Source of the DNA: RGIG8368 sp045540275
Lineage (GTDB): Bacteria; Verrucomicrobiota; Kiritimatiellia; RFP12; UBA1067
Direction of reading: 5' to 3'
Length of the DNA stretch: 64,000 bases
NCBI GenBank assembly: GCA_045540275.1
Contig: JAZQGX010000322.1
Location: 28,084-92,083, forward strand
Both the position numbers and the translations under genes were made by a program. Positions 44,999 to 53,608 of the stretch are shown here, in pieces. Numbering within the stretch: position 1 is the first letter of the stretch; each line of letters opens with the position of its first letter. Under the pieces are notes generated by a model. It was not told the origin of the DNA. It saw only the letters and a list, made by a program, of their open reading frames with translations, and did no database searches.

Positions 44999-47900
44999 TC
45001 AGCTCAGCCGGTTCTTTTTTTTCAAATCGGGCAGATTGCGCGCCAGTTGCAATATCTCCGAAAGCCGTTTGTCGACATTCTGGTTGCGATGCCGGGGAAT
45101 TCGTCCGTCGACGAAAATCGCATCGGCCGAATCGTTCGGGAACAGCATGATTTTGCCGTTCTTGCTTTCTATCCGGCGAAGACCCGCCGCCGCCGCTGTG
45201 ATTTTGATCTCCGCCATTTTGAAGAGCCGTTGCGCGGCTGCGTCGGGGCGTCCGAAACGGTCGGCGGTTTCCCTGCGCAGAATTTCAAGTTCATCGAGCG
45301 TTGAAAGTTCGGCGAGACGCCGGTGAAACGCGATGCGCATTCCTTCGTCCTCGATGTAGCCGTAGGATATGCAGGCGGCATTGTCGATTTCCGATGAGCC
45401 CGGGGAGAACGAAAGAAAGTCGAAGCTGGTCTCGGTGTCCACCAGTATCGGAGGCTTTTCTCCTTTGAGGACGGCGATGGTTCTTTTAAGCAGCTGGCAG
45501 TAGAGATTGAATCCGACCGCGGCGATCTGTCCGCTTTGCTCTCGCCCAAGCAGGTTGCCGGCGCCTCTTATTTCAAGATCGCGCAACGCGAGATTGAAGC
45601 CAGCGCCCAGCCCGCTGTGTCTTTTGATGGCGGCGAGACGTTCTCTGGCATCGCCGTCGACGTATCCGGAGTTCGGGGTGAGGAACCATGCGAAACCTCG
45701 CTGCGCCGCACGTCCCACCCGTCCGCGCAGCTGATAGAGGTCAGCAATTCCAAAGCGGTCCGCGCGATCGACGATGATGGTGTTCGCTCTTGGAATGTCG
45801 AGCCCGCTTTCGACAATCGTGGTGCACAGCAGAACATCGATCTCTCCATTCTGGAAACTCTTCATCACCTCCGATAGTTCTCCGGCGGGTAGCTGTCCGT
45901 GCCCCACGGCAATGCGCGCCTCGGGCAGCAGCCTGCGTAACCGCTTTTCCATCATGCCGATGGTGGCGACCCGATTGTACAGCACATAGCATTGTCCTCC
46001 GCGCTCCAGCTCGCGCCGGATCGCTTCAACATAGACTTCATCGGTATCTCTGGCGATTTTCGTCTCTACCGCGACCCGTTCGCGCGGAGGCGTCTGCAGT
46101 TGGCTCATGTCGCGCGCACCGGTCATGCTCATGTACAATGTGCGCGGAATCGGGGTGGCGGACATGGTCAGGACGTCGACGGTTTGGCGGATGGCTTTGA
46201 GCTTCTCCTTGTGTGCAACACCGAAACGCTGTTCTTCGTCGATGATCAGCAGACCTAGATTTTTAAAGGATATTCCGTTTGAAAGCAGTGCGTGTGTGCC
46301 GATGATTATGTCGGCAGCCCCGGTTCTGGCCTCTTGCTGAAGCTTGCGGCGGGCGGATGAGCCGTGAAAGCGGTCGACCACCCTTACCGTCACGGGGAAG
46401 TCCGCCATCCGCTCCAAAAATGTTTCGTAATGCTGTTCGGCGAGAATGGTGGTCGGCACGAGAACGGCAACCTGATAGCCGTTCATTACCGCGATGAAGG
46501 CGCTGCGCATCGCGACTTCGGTCTTCCCGTATCCGGCATCGCCGCAGATGAGCCGGTCCATCGGTTTGCGTCCGGCCATGTCCGCTTTGACCGCTTCGAT
46601 TGCCTTGAGCTGGTCGGCCGTTTCGCGGTAGGGGAATCCCGCTTCGAATTCCGGCATCCATTGCGGCTCGGGATTGAAACTGATCCCCTCGCTGATGCTT
46701 CTTCTCGCCTGTGTCTCGAGCAGTGCTCCGGCAAGACTGCGCACCGAAGCGGCGGCCTCGGCCTTTTCTTTTGTCCAGCGGCGACCGCCGAGTTTGTGAA
46801 GGCGCACCCGATGTCCGGCGACACCGACGTATTTCCCGAGCAGGTGCGCCTGCGTAATCGGGACGTGCAGCTTGGCGCGCTCGGCATACTCGATGGTGAA
46901 GACCTCGCTTCGAACTCCGGCGACCTCGATTTCGGTGGTGCCGAGGAATCTGCCGATGCCATGCTCGACATGAACGACGATATCGCCTGGTTCAAGGTCG
47001 TCGGCATGCTCAATGGCGGCGCGATGGGCGGATGAGCGGTGGGCGCGCACCAGCGTGTTTTTTTTCCGCACCGCATAGAGGTCGGATTGGGCCGCTACGA
47101 TCAGTCCCGGTATGCAGAAGCCGCCGGAGAGCGGGAGCCTGCCGATTGATAACGCCTGTCCGCCTTTGGAAGCGACCTGCGGCAGGAGGCGCATACATTC
47201 GCGGTTAAGCATTTCGGCGGTGCCGGCGGTATCGGTGCAGACAAGTACGGATTTTCCGTCACCCGCCTCGACCATCAGCTGCATGAGGATTTTTTCGCGG
47301 GCGGAGGCAAGCAGGCCGGGATGGCGGGCAACCTCGGCGCCGAGTTCTCCCAATCCGGAAAATGATGACGCCAGAATTTGCAATTCCGCCGCCGATGTCA
47401 ATTCGGATGCACCGGCGCACAGTTCAAAGCAGGGGGAGGCCGATTTTGTTTTTTCACGGAGTTTTTTCCATTGTTCGGCACCGTCGCAATCGGCGGTGGT
47501 TTCGTAAACAATGCCGCTGAGGATTTCGTCGAAGCTATTCCACAGAACGGCGGAGCCGGGTGGCAGCAGATCGGTGAGATGGTGGCGGCCGGATGCGCGT
47601 TTTTTCGAACACGGGGCGATCCATACCGATTCCAGTCCCGAGGTCACCGAACATTGCGTAACTGGATCGAAGGTGCGGAGCGATTCAAGCTCCGTGTCGA
47701 AAAATTCCGCACGGCAGGGAAATTCATTCACCGGGGGCCAGATGTCGATGATGCCGCCGCGAACCGCGAACTGACCGGGTTCTTCGACGATTTCGACACG
47801 GTCGTATCCGATATCGGTCAAGGAGGCGGCCAATTCGGAAATTTCGTAAAAACCCTTTTCTTTCAGCGTGATCGAGCATGATCTGATCTGTTCGGGATCG

Positions 47901-48283
47901 GGGGCTGGAACCAGAATGGCTTTTGCCGAGGCGATGATGATAGCAGGAGGAATGTCGCCGTCGGCCGGTGCGGTAAGGCGGCGGACGGTTTTAAGCCGCG
48001 ATGCGATGGCGTCGGGGTCATCTTCGATTTCCTGCGCGAACAGCAGCGCCTCGATGCCGGTGTTTTTTTGCAGCGATAAAACATCAAGGAACAGTCGCGA
48101 GGACTCTGCGGCGCCGGAAGTGATGACGAGTGCAATGCGGGCGGGGCTTTGTTTGGCGCACCATGCGGCGGCGAGGCTTGCGGCGGCCCCGGGCAGTTCA
48201 GGACATGAAAATTCTCCCCTGGGATCCGCGGGGAAAATCCCATCGAAAAAGGAAAAGAATTTTTCTGTAAGTTTGTTTACCAT
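44999..48283 (-). CDS. mfd: Transcription-repair coupling factor
   Basis: 1094 aa from the ATG at 48283 (MVNKLTEKFFSFFDG); a TTG 57 nt upstream is the alternative. Mfd removes stalled RNA polymerase and recruits UvrA. Domains: UvrB-like N-terminal part (RGGIIDIWPPVNEFPCRAEF), polymerase-interacting CarD-like domain (PGDIVVHVEHGIGRFLG, about residue 440), translocase with Walker A GDAGYGKTEVAMRS (about 581), DEEQRFG (about 681), MSATPIPRTLYMSM, RGRVGRAAQRG, and the C-terminal TRCF domain. Slightly short but complete. A minus-strand TACAAT at 48348-48353 may be its -10. Divergent from the gene at 48479. Confidence 0.96.
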   Translation of the reverse strand: MVNKLTEKFFSFFDGIFPADPRGEFSCPELPGAAASLAAAWCAKQSPARIALVITSGAAESSRLFLDVLSLQKNTGIEALLFAQEIEDDPDAIASRLKTVRRLTAPADGDIPPAIIIASAKAILVPAPDPEQIRSCSITLKEKGFYEISELAASLTDIGYDRVEIVEEPGQFAVRGGIIDIWPPVNEFPCRAEFFDTELESLRTFDPVTQCSVTSGLESVWIAPCSKKRASGRHHLTDLLPPGSAVLWNSFDEILSGIVYETTADCDGAEQWKKLREKTKSASPCFELCAGASELTSAAELQILASSFSGLGELGAEVARHPGLLASAREKILMQLMVEAGDGKSVLVCTDTAGTAEMLNRECMRLLPQVASKGGQALSIGRLPLSGGFCIPGLIVAAQSDLYAVRKKNTLVRAHRSSAHRAAIEHADDLEPGDIVVHVEHGIGRFLGTTEIEVAGVRSEVFTIEYAERAKLHVPITQAHLLGKYVGVAGHRVRLHKLGGRRWTKEKAEAAASVRSLAGALLETQARRSISEGISFNPEPQWMPEFEAGFPYRETADQLKAIEAVKADMAGRKPMDRLICGDAGYGKTEVAMRSAFIAVMNGYQVAVLVPTTILAEQHYETFLERMADFPVTVRVVDRFHGSSARRKLQQEARTGAADIIIGTHALLSNGISFKNLGLLIIDEEQRFGVAHKEKLKAIRQTVDVLTMSATPIPRTLYMSMTGARDMSQLQTPPRERVAVETKIARDTDEVYVEAIRRELERGGQCYVLYNRVATIGMMEKRLRRLLPEARIAVGHGQLPAGELSEVMKSFQNGEIDVLLCTTIVESGLDIPRANTIIVDRADRFGIADLYQLRGRVGRAAQRGFAWFLTPNSGYVDGDARERLAAIKRHSGLGAGFNLALRDLEIRGAGNLLGREQSGQIAAVGFNLYCQLLKRTIAVLKGEKPPILVDTETSFDFLSFSPGSSEIDNAACISYGYIEDEGMRIAFHRRLAELSTLDELEILRRETADRFGRPDAAAQRLFKMAEIKITAAAAGLRRIESKNGKIMLFPNDSADAIFVDGRIPRHRNQNVDKRLSEILQLARNLPDLKKKNRLS

Positions 48284-48410
48284 GGCAGAAGCTGTTGAGA
48301 AGTTCTTTCCGTGGATGCCGGACGCGCGTTTCAACGGCAACGATCGTATTGTATCAAAAAGAACAGCGACGCGATAGGGCGCATGTCACGTGAGACTCAG
48401 TATTTTCTCC

Positions 48411-48440
48411 TTGCATGTGCAAAGGCTTTATGGGTACAAT
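48411..48440 (+). promoter_or_regulatory. Promoter of the secreted hydrolase-like gene
   Basis: TTGCAT (48411-48416), an 18-nt spacer and TACAAT (48435-48440); predicted start about 48447. Confidence 0.6.
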
Positions 48441-48450
48441 CGTCCAAGGT

Positions 48451-48485
48451 TTCTGCTTATGAGAAAAGGATTCTGCTTATGAGAA
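48451..48485 (+). other. 20-bp tandem duplication creating a leader peptide and SD
   Basis: A 15-nt block (TTCTGCTTATGAGAA) occurs at 48451-48465 and again at 48471-48485, a 20-bp period. The first ATG (48459) opens the peptide MRKGFCL, whose TGA overlaps the second ATG (48479), the start of the large gene. AAAAGGA, the SD of the second start, lies within the leader peptide. Translation of the large gene is therefore probably coupled to the leader. Confidence 0.6.
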
Positions 48486-51145
48486 GGTTTAGTGGATTTT
48501 TTTGTTTGTTCGTGCTGTCGGCGGCGAATTCCGGTTTAATGGCCGCCGACCTTCCGCGTGGTGACGTGACTCTCGATTTGAAGGGAGCCGTGAAGACGAT
48601 CGAGAATTGGGAATGGCCGGGGTGGAACGGTTATGCAATGAAAATCACGAACGGCACCCTCGAGGTGGCAGGGCGTATGATGCCGCGGCATGGGGTGACC
48701 GACATATATTCGGGCGGTGTTCTTAAGTTCAAGGAGGATGCGGTCTACATTCCGGGCGCAGGAGACGCTCAGCAGCGCTGGACCGTCGTTCATGGCGGCG
48801 GAATCCTCGATCTTTCAAAAGGTCGTCTAAATCCCTTTAATGCGCGCTTTGTCGTAAATAAGGGAGGAGTCGTGCGACTCGGCACCGATCTCGAGTCGCG
48901 CCCTCATGGCAACCGATGGCACGTCAAAGGCGGGAAGATGATCGTCACCGACCATGTGATTCTGGGCATGGATGAATTTTTCGTCGACACGAACGTCGTT
49001 TTCGAGGTTGATGTCGCGAAGGGAAAATTCGCCGATTTTTCAAAAGTGACGCTTGCGCCCGGAGCGAGGATCAAAGAGGTCGGCAAAGGCGCGGTCATTC
49101 GTTCGCATGACGATCCGCGCTGGAAGAAGAGCGAAATCGTCCGCCAGCTGGATCGGATTGGATTTTCGGCCCGCGGTGATGCCGCAAATCGCTGCTATGC
49201 GATTTATTTCCGCGAGGAGGTGACAAATGTCATCAGGCGCGTCGCCTACAAATGTCCGGAATTCGGAATAAAAGTTACCAGACTGCCTTATTTTATATGC
49301 CGCTACCCGAAAGGCGCAAAACGCCCGTTCGACATTCAGGCCGTCGTCGAAGCGAAGGATGGAACTCGCATACATCGCACGATAACGGTTCCCTACAATT
49401 CGAATCCGATCGGGCGGCCGTTCCCGAACGAGAAGTTTAAGCTTGGCGTGGTTTCGTATGGTCCAGGCCGTGAACGGTTCGAGATGGTGACTAATAGGCT
49501 CGGCAATCTCTATGTGCGCTGGGGGAGCTGGCAGCAGCTTTTGCCAGAAAACGCCACCGGCAAGTGGATGAAGGATGCGAAAGAAAGAGACGTTTATGCG
49601 ATGACGATTTACGCGAACTGTCCGCGAAACAAGCGCGATGAAATAAAAGCGGCGTGGGGCGGAAGGTATCTCGGCAATAATCAGGGCGAGCGCACCGGAT
49701 TTTTCTACGGGCATCGCAAGGAGATGCGCGGTCCCCAGGATCGCAATCTGAAGGAGGCCAGAGATTGGTTTTTAACCAGGTTTTTCCGCGGTGACTACAA
49801 AATGTGCCGCGGAGCGGCCGGCGAAGATCCGTTTCATTTCGCAACTTCGGGGGCGGCGATTTCCAACGCGGAATTGCCGGCGGGAATCGATTTCGTATGC
49901 AATGAGCTTTATGCCGTGGGCTGCGCCAATATTACGTATGCGACCGCGGAGAACCGCGGTGCGGCACGGAAGTGGGGACCGGAATGGTGGTCCGGGTGGC
50001 TTGCGCACGAGTGGCAGACCTTCGGCATTCCATACGATAAGGACGATAAATACCTTTCGCTGGAAGCGGGGATAAAATCTCTCTGGCTTCAGGGGACTTC
50101 GCTTCTTTGTCTTGAATCGGGGTCGACGGGCACACAGGCTCATCCGTACACTTGGGGAGTGCCAGAGGAGAGGCGAAAAAAAGGCTACGGCTACGATGAC
50201 GAACCGCCGCGCCGATACCGCGACACCATTCGCAAGTGCAATATTTTCACGGAAGACCATCCGCGGGCGAAGGGAACTCCCGAAACAAAAATCGCGCTTG
50301 CGATGGGGGCGTACGACGGTTACATCGGGCAGAATCGCGCCGATATCGCGCCGTGGGCGCAGCACACGAATCGAATCATACATCTAAACGAGAAGATAAA
50401 CATCTGGACTTGTTCTCATCCCGAGTGGACATGGGACCGCGCGCGCGAGGTATTCTTCCCGCCGTCGGGAACAATCGGCGTCTCGGGAGCGCCCTTCGGG
50501 CAGGTGGATGTCGTAGGTGTCGACGATATGTCACGCGTTGAAGATTTAAGCCGTTATTCGCTTCTTGCTTTCGGCGGCTGGAATACGATGACGGACCATG
50601 CCAAGAGGGTTCTTGAACGGTGGATCGCAAACGGCGGGACCTGCATTATGTGCCTGCCGCAGCTTTCAAAACGCGTCGACCGCGATTTTCTGAACTACAC
50701 GCTTAAAGACCTGCTCGTTCCCTGCGGTATTGAAATTCGCGGATTCAGATCGGTCGGCGACATCAAGGTGGCCGCACTTAAAAATCTGACCGGAATCGAC
50801 GTTGTGGACACTCTGACCGACGCAACGCCGCTGGTTGTTAAAAAACGGATCGGCAAAGGCTGTTATTATCTGATGCTAGCATACGATTATCCGGGCGGAA
50901 ACGGCGAGATAGGCGATAAATGGAAACGGCTGCTTTCCTCATGCGCGAAAAAAGTTGATCAGAAGCTGGTTCTGGAGCAGGAGAACGATCAGGATGAACT
51001 ACGCTTTTTCACCAGTGCCGTGTATCCCGGGAAGGCGTATGTGATGAATTTGGACATGCATAAAAAGCGCCGTGTCAAGGTGCGTGTCGGCCGCGGCGTC
51101 AGGATGGTTGAATTGGCGCCGCTTGAAATCAGGGAGTTTCAATAG
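48479..51145 (+). CDS. Large secreted hydrolase-like protein
   Basis: 888 aa from the ATG at 48479. Signal peptide core FSGFFCLFVLSAANSGLMA. Residues about 25-210 are Gly/Val-rich, with beta-helix-like text (GGVLKFKEDAVYIPG, HGGGILDLSKGRL). Residues about 280-640 look like a barrel enzyme (NLYVRWGSWQQLLP, ELPAGIDFVCNELYAVGC, WWSGWLAHEWQTFG, LWLQGTSLLCLESG). Residues about 660-890 resemble a Rossmann/GATase-like domain of the kind found in GH42-type proteins (VDDMSRVEDLSRYSLLAFGGWNTM, LERWIANGGTCIMCLP). Probable polysaccharide hydrolase; no family recognised with certainty. Single gene with its own promoter. Expression appears to pass through the leader peptide described above. Confidence 0.65.
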   Translation: MRRFSGFFCLFVLSAANSGLMAADLPRGDVTLDLKGAVKTIENWEWPGWNGYAMKITNGTLEVAGRMMPRHGVTDIYSGGVLKFKEDAVYIPGAGDAQQRWTVVHGGGILDLSKGRLNPFNARFVVNKGGVVRLGTDLESRPHGNRWHVKGGKMIVTDHVILGMDEFFVDTNVVFEVDVAKGKFADFSKVTLAPGARIKEVGKGAVIRSHDDPRWKKSEIVRQLDRIGFSARGDAANRCYAIYFREEVTNVIRRVAYKCPEFGIKVTRLPYFICRYPKGAKRPFDIQAVVEAKDGTRIHRTITVPYNSNPIGRPFPNEKFKLGVVSYGPGRERFEMVTNRLGNLYVRWGSWQQLLPENATGKWMKDAKERDVYAMTIYANCPRNKRDEIKAAWGGRYLGNNQGERTGFFYGHRKEMRGPQDRNLKEARDWFLTRFFRGDYKMCRGAAGEDPFHFATSGAAISNAELPAGIDFVCNELYAVGCANITYATAENRGAARKWGPEWWSGWLAHEWQTFGIPYDKDDKYLSLEAGIKSLWLQGTSLLCLESGSTGTQAHPYTWGVPEERRKKGYGYDDEPPRRYRDTIRKCNIFTEDHPRAKGTPETKIALAMGAYDGYIGQNRADIAPWAQHTNRIIHLNEKINIWTCSHPEWTWDRAREVFFPPSGTIGVSGAPFGQVDVVGVDDMSRVEDLSRYSLLAFGGWNTMTDHAKRVLERWIANGGTCIMCLPQLSKRVDRDFLNYTLKDLLVPCGIEIRGFRSVGDIKVAALKNLTGIDVVDTLTDATPLVVKKRIGKGCYYLMLAYDYPGGNGEIGDKWKRLLSSCAKKVDQKLVLEQENDQDELRFFTSAVYPGKAYVMNLDMHKKRRVKVRVGRGVRMVELAPLEIREFQ

Positions 51146-51156
51146 GCTTAAAAGAA

Positions 51157-51185
51157 TTGAATCAGCCGGGGAATTATCATATAAT
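51157..51185 (+). promoter_or_regulatory. Promoter of the cobalamin riboswitch-btuB unit
   Basis: TTGAAT (51157-51162), a 17-nt spacer and TATAAT (51180-51185); start near 51192, directly before the riboswitch. Confidence 0.7.
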
Positions 51186-51191
51186 CAGAAA

Positions 51192-51304
51192 AAATCAACC
51201 TGGTGGTAACCGGAAAGTTCTGTGAAAACCAGACGCTGTCGCGCAGCCGTTAGAGTCGGAATACGAGCCACCTGCAACCATTCCAGTACCCTCGCTCGAG
51301 GGGG
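51192..51304 (+). promoter_or_regulatory. Cobalamin riboswitch (compact class II type) with SD-sequestering hairpin
   Basis: Closing helix GGTGG (51202-51206) with CCACC (51268-51272). Conserved core elements are seen: CCGGAAAG, TGTGAAAACCAGACGCTG, a GCTG-TCGCG-CAGC hairpin, and the B12-box-like AGTCGGAATACGAGCCACC. The large peripheral helices of the class I btuB type are missing, as in compact class II forms. Downstream, CCCTCG (51289-51294) pairs with CGAGGG (51297-51302), covering the GGGGG SD of the TonB receptor. This implies translational repression on ligand binding. Confidence 0.85.
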
Positions 51305-51314
51305 AAAGAACGAT

Positions 51315-53288
51315 ATGAAAAGAATTATTGCATCTTTTTGTCTTCTGCCGCTGCTGCCGGCGGCAGGTGCATCCGACGGGATTCCCGAAATTGTGGTATA
51401 TGCTTCACGCATAGAATCCTCGGCAAGCGAAATACCTTCAGGAGTTCAAGTGCTCACCGCCGACGAAATCGACGAGAGTTCCGCGAGAGATCTTCCCGAA
51501 CTGCTGGCAAAAAAAATCAATCTGAACATCCGCACCATGAATTCGAATCCGATGCAGTCCGAGATATCAATGCGCGGATTTGGAGAGAAGGGGTATGGAC
51601 GGGTTAAAATCATTCTGGACGGAGTGGAACTCAACAATGTGGATATGGCCGTCCCGGATTTGACCGGAATCCCCCTGCGGTCGATCCAGCGCATTGAAAT
51701 AATTCCAGGCCCAAGTCCGGTGCTGTATGGAGATGGTGCGGTCGCCGGTGTCATCAATATCACTACCGATTCGCGCAGTTCAGAGCGCGAAACCTCAATC
51801 GAGGCCAAAGCGGGCTCTCAAAACACCTTCGGGGCGAGCCTTTATACCAAGGGCGTTTTCGAGCGCGATGCAGTCCAATATGCGGCCGGTTACGCGTTCG
51901 ACATCTCCGATGGCTATCGCGATCGCAGCGCATGGCAGATTCACAAGGCAAATGCTTCACTTCGAAAGAACTTCGAAAACGGGTCGTATGCCGGAGTGGT
52001 CGCCAATTACGGCAATTCGTTTTACGAGATGCCCGGCGCCCTGTCGCACGCGGCATGGCGAAGTGGGCGAAAAACCGCTGCCTACAGCGACGACTGGGGC
52101 AGAATCTGGAATGCGGCGGCGGGAATCGATTCCAAGGCGAAGCTGGCGCAGGATCAATGGCTCTATCTGGATGGACGCTTTTCGTTTCAGCACCGTACCG
52201 CAAACTGGGGCGACTATCATTACGCCAACGAATACGACCTCTACGGTATATTTTTCTCGCCTCGTTATGTAAATGAAAAACCGCTTTGGTCAAAAGACAA
52301 TCGCTTCACGGCGGGAGTAGATATCAGGTTCGATCAATACGAGGTCGAAGACAACTCGGGCTTCAATAATCCAGAATACCGGTTCGAACGCCTCCGGGCG
52401 GCGGCTTTCGCGCAGGATTCATTATGCATTTCTGAATACGTCACCCTGCTGGCAGGAGGTAGGTTCGAGGCCATTGCCAACCGGTGGTCAGATTATCGCG
52501 GCATCAACGAATCAAACGACACCTTTACCGAAGCCGATTTTGAACTGGGCGTGGTGGTGCGCCCGTACGACAATCTGAAAACCTATGCCAAGGCCGCGCG
52601 ATTCCACCGGATGCCGTTTTGCGATGAGATGAACTACACGCAGGACGGAAAATTGCTCGAACCGGAAACCGGATGGTCGGCAGATGCCGGGGTGGAATTC
52701 CGTTTTCTCAGCGAATGGAAGGTCTTTGTTGACGCCTATGCGATGTTGATCGATGATGAGATATTTTACAATCCGTACGCGCGCGATTTCGGTGGCGGGG
52801 CATGGGGAGGCTTCAATTGTAACAGCCCGGGGCGAACCCGGCGTCTGGGTGGCGATGCGGGTGTGCAGTGGAAGCGGGAGAAGGTTGCGTCGGCGTCGGT
52901 ATTCTACGGTTTTTCCGACTCGGCATTTACGGACGGCCAGTACGACGGGAATACCGTGCCGCTGGTGCCCACACATCGGATACGGGCCGAGGCAGGGGTG
53001 GAGCTCGGAGCCGGCCTTGAGGCGATGTTTGGGTACAAATATGTTTCAAAGCAATATTTGAGCAGTGATTTTGACAATGATCATAAACGGCTTTGCAGCT
53101 TTTCGCTTTTTGACGTTTCTCTGCGCTGGGAGCCATCTTGGGCGAAACGGTGGCGCGCAACATTGAGCGTGAACAATATTTTCGACCGGAACTATTGCGA
53201 TTTCGCCGGTTGGACCGATTATGGCGGAGCATATTATTATCCTGCCTGCGGCAGAAATTTCATGTTCAGTATCGGTTGTCGGTTTTAG
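51315..53288 (+). CDS. btuB: TonB-dependent cobalamin receptor (BtuB-like)
   Basis: 657 aa from the ATG at 51315 (SD GGGGG). Signal peptide with core FCLLPLLPAAGA, then a TonB-box-like EIVVYASRI. Plug domain: SGVQVLTADEIDESSARDLPELL, MRGFGEKGYGRVKIILDGVELNNVD, RIEIIPGPSPVLYGDGAVAGVINI (standard TonB plug motifs). A 22-strand-type barrel follows, ending NFMFSIGCRF with the terminal Phe. Outer-membrane transporter energised by TonB. The riboswitch directly upstream identifies the ligand as a cobalamin; sequence alone would not. Confidence 0.9.
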   Translation: MKRIIASFCLLPLLPAAGASDGIPEIVVYASRIESSASEIPSGVQVLTADEIDESSARDLPELLAKKINLNIRTMNSNPMQSEISMRGFGEKGYGRVKIILDGVELNNVDMAVPDLTGIPLRSIQRIEIIPGPSPVLYGDGAVAGVINITTDSRSSERETSIEAKAGSQNTFGASLYTKGVFERDAVQYAAGYAFDISDGYRDRSAWQIHKANASLRKNFENGSYAGVVANYGNSFYEMPGALSHAAWRSGRKTAAYSDDWGRIWNAAAGIDSKAKLAQDQWLYLDGRFSFQHRTANWGDYHYANEYDLYGIFFSPRYVNEKPLWSKDNRFTAGVDIRFDQYEVEDNSGFNNPEYRFERLRAAAFAQDSLCISEYVTLLAGGRFEAIANRWSDYRGINESNDTFTEADFELGVVVRPYDNLKTYAKAARFHRMPFCDEMNYTQDGKLLEPETGWSADAGVEFRFLSEWKVFVDAYAMLIDDEIFYNPYARDFGGGAWGGFNCNSPGRTRRLGGDAGVQWKREKVASASVFYGFSDSAFTDGQYDGNTVPLVPTHRIRAEAGVELGAGLEAMFGYKYVSKQYLSSDFDNDHKRLCSFSLFDVSLRWEPSWAKRWRATLSVNNIFDRNYCDFAGWTDYGGAYYYPACGRNFMFSIGCRF

Positions 53289-53316
53289 TCTCGGTTCGTC
53301 ACGGCTATTTTGGGGG

Positions 53317-53345
53317 TTGATTTTTTATGCAAAAAGGGATAACAT
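53317..53345 (+). promoter_or_regulatory. Promoter of the kor operon
   Basis: TTGATT (53317-53322), a 17-nt spacer and TAACAT (53340-53345). Confidence 0.55.
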
Positions 53346-53370
53346 AACCAGTTCATTTTTGGAGGTAAAT

Positions 53371-53592
53371 ATGAGTGAAGAAAAACTTCCCCGTCCTGTT
53401 ATCGATGCGGACGAGTGCAAAGGTTGCGGACGTTGCGTTCAGGCGTGTCCGCGCAAGTGTCTGATTATCGAGAAGCGTCTTAACAGCCGTGGCGTGAGTC
53501 CCGCTGCATACACCGGAGAAGGGTGTATCGGTTGCGCCATCTGCTTCTACAACTGCCCGGAACCGTATGCAATTTCGGTACTCAAACCCTGA
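53371..53592 (+). CDS. korD: 2-oxoacid:ferredoxin oxidoreductase delta subunit (2x[4Fe-4S])
   Basis: 73 aa from the ATG at 53371 (SD GGAGG). Two full cluster motifs: CKGCGRCVQACPRKC and CIGCAICFYNCPEP. This small ferredoxin-like subunit passes electrons from the TPP enzyme to free ferredoxin. First gene of korD-korA-korBC, 16 nt before korA. The longer upstream open frame overlaps the btuB end and has no SD. Confidence 0.9.
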   Translation: MSEEKLPRPVIDADECKGCGRCVQACPRKCLIIEKRLNSRGVSPAAYTGEGCIGCAICFYNCPEPYAISVLKP

Positions 53593-53608
53593 TTCGCGCG
53601 AGGTTAAA

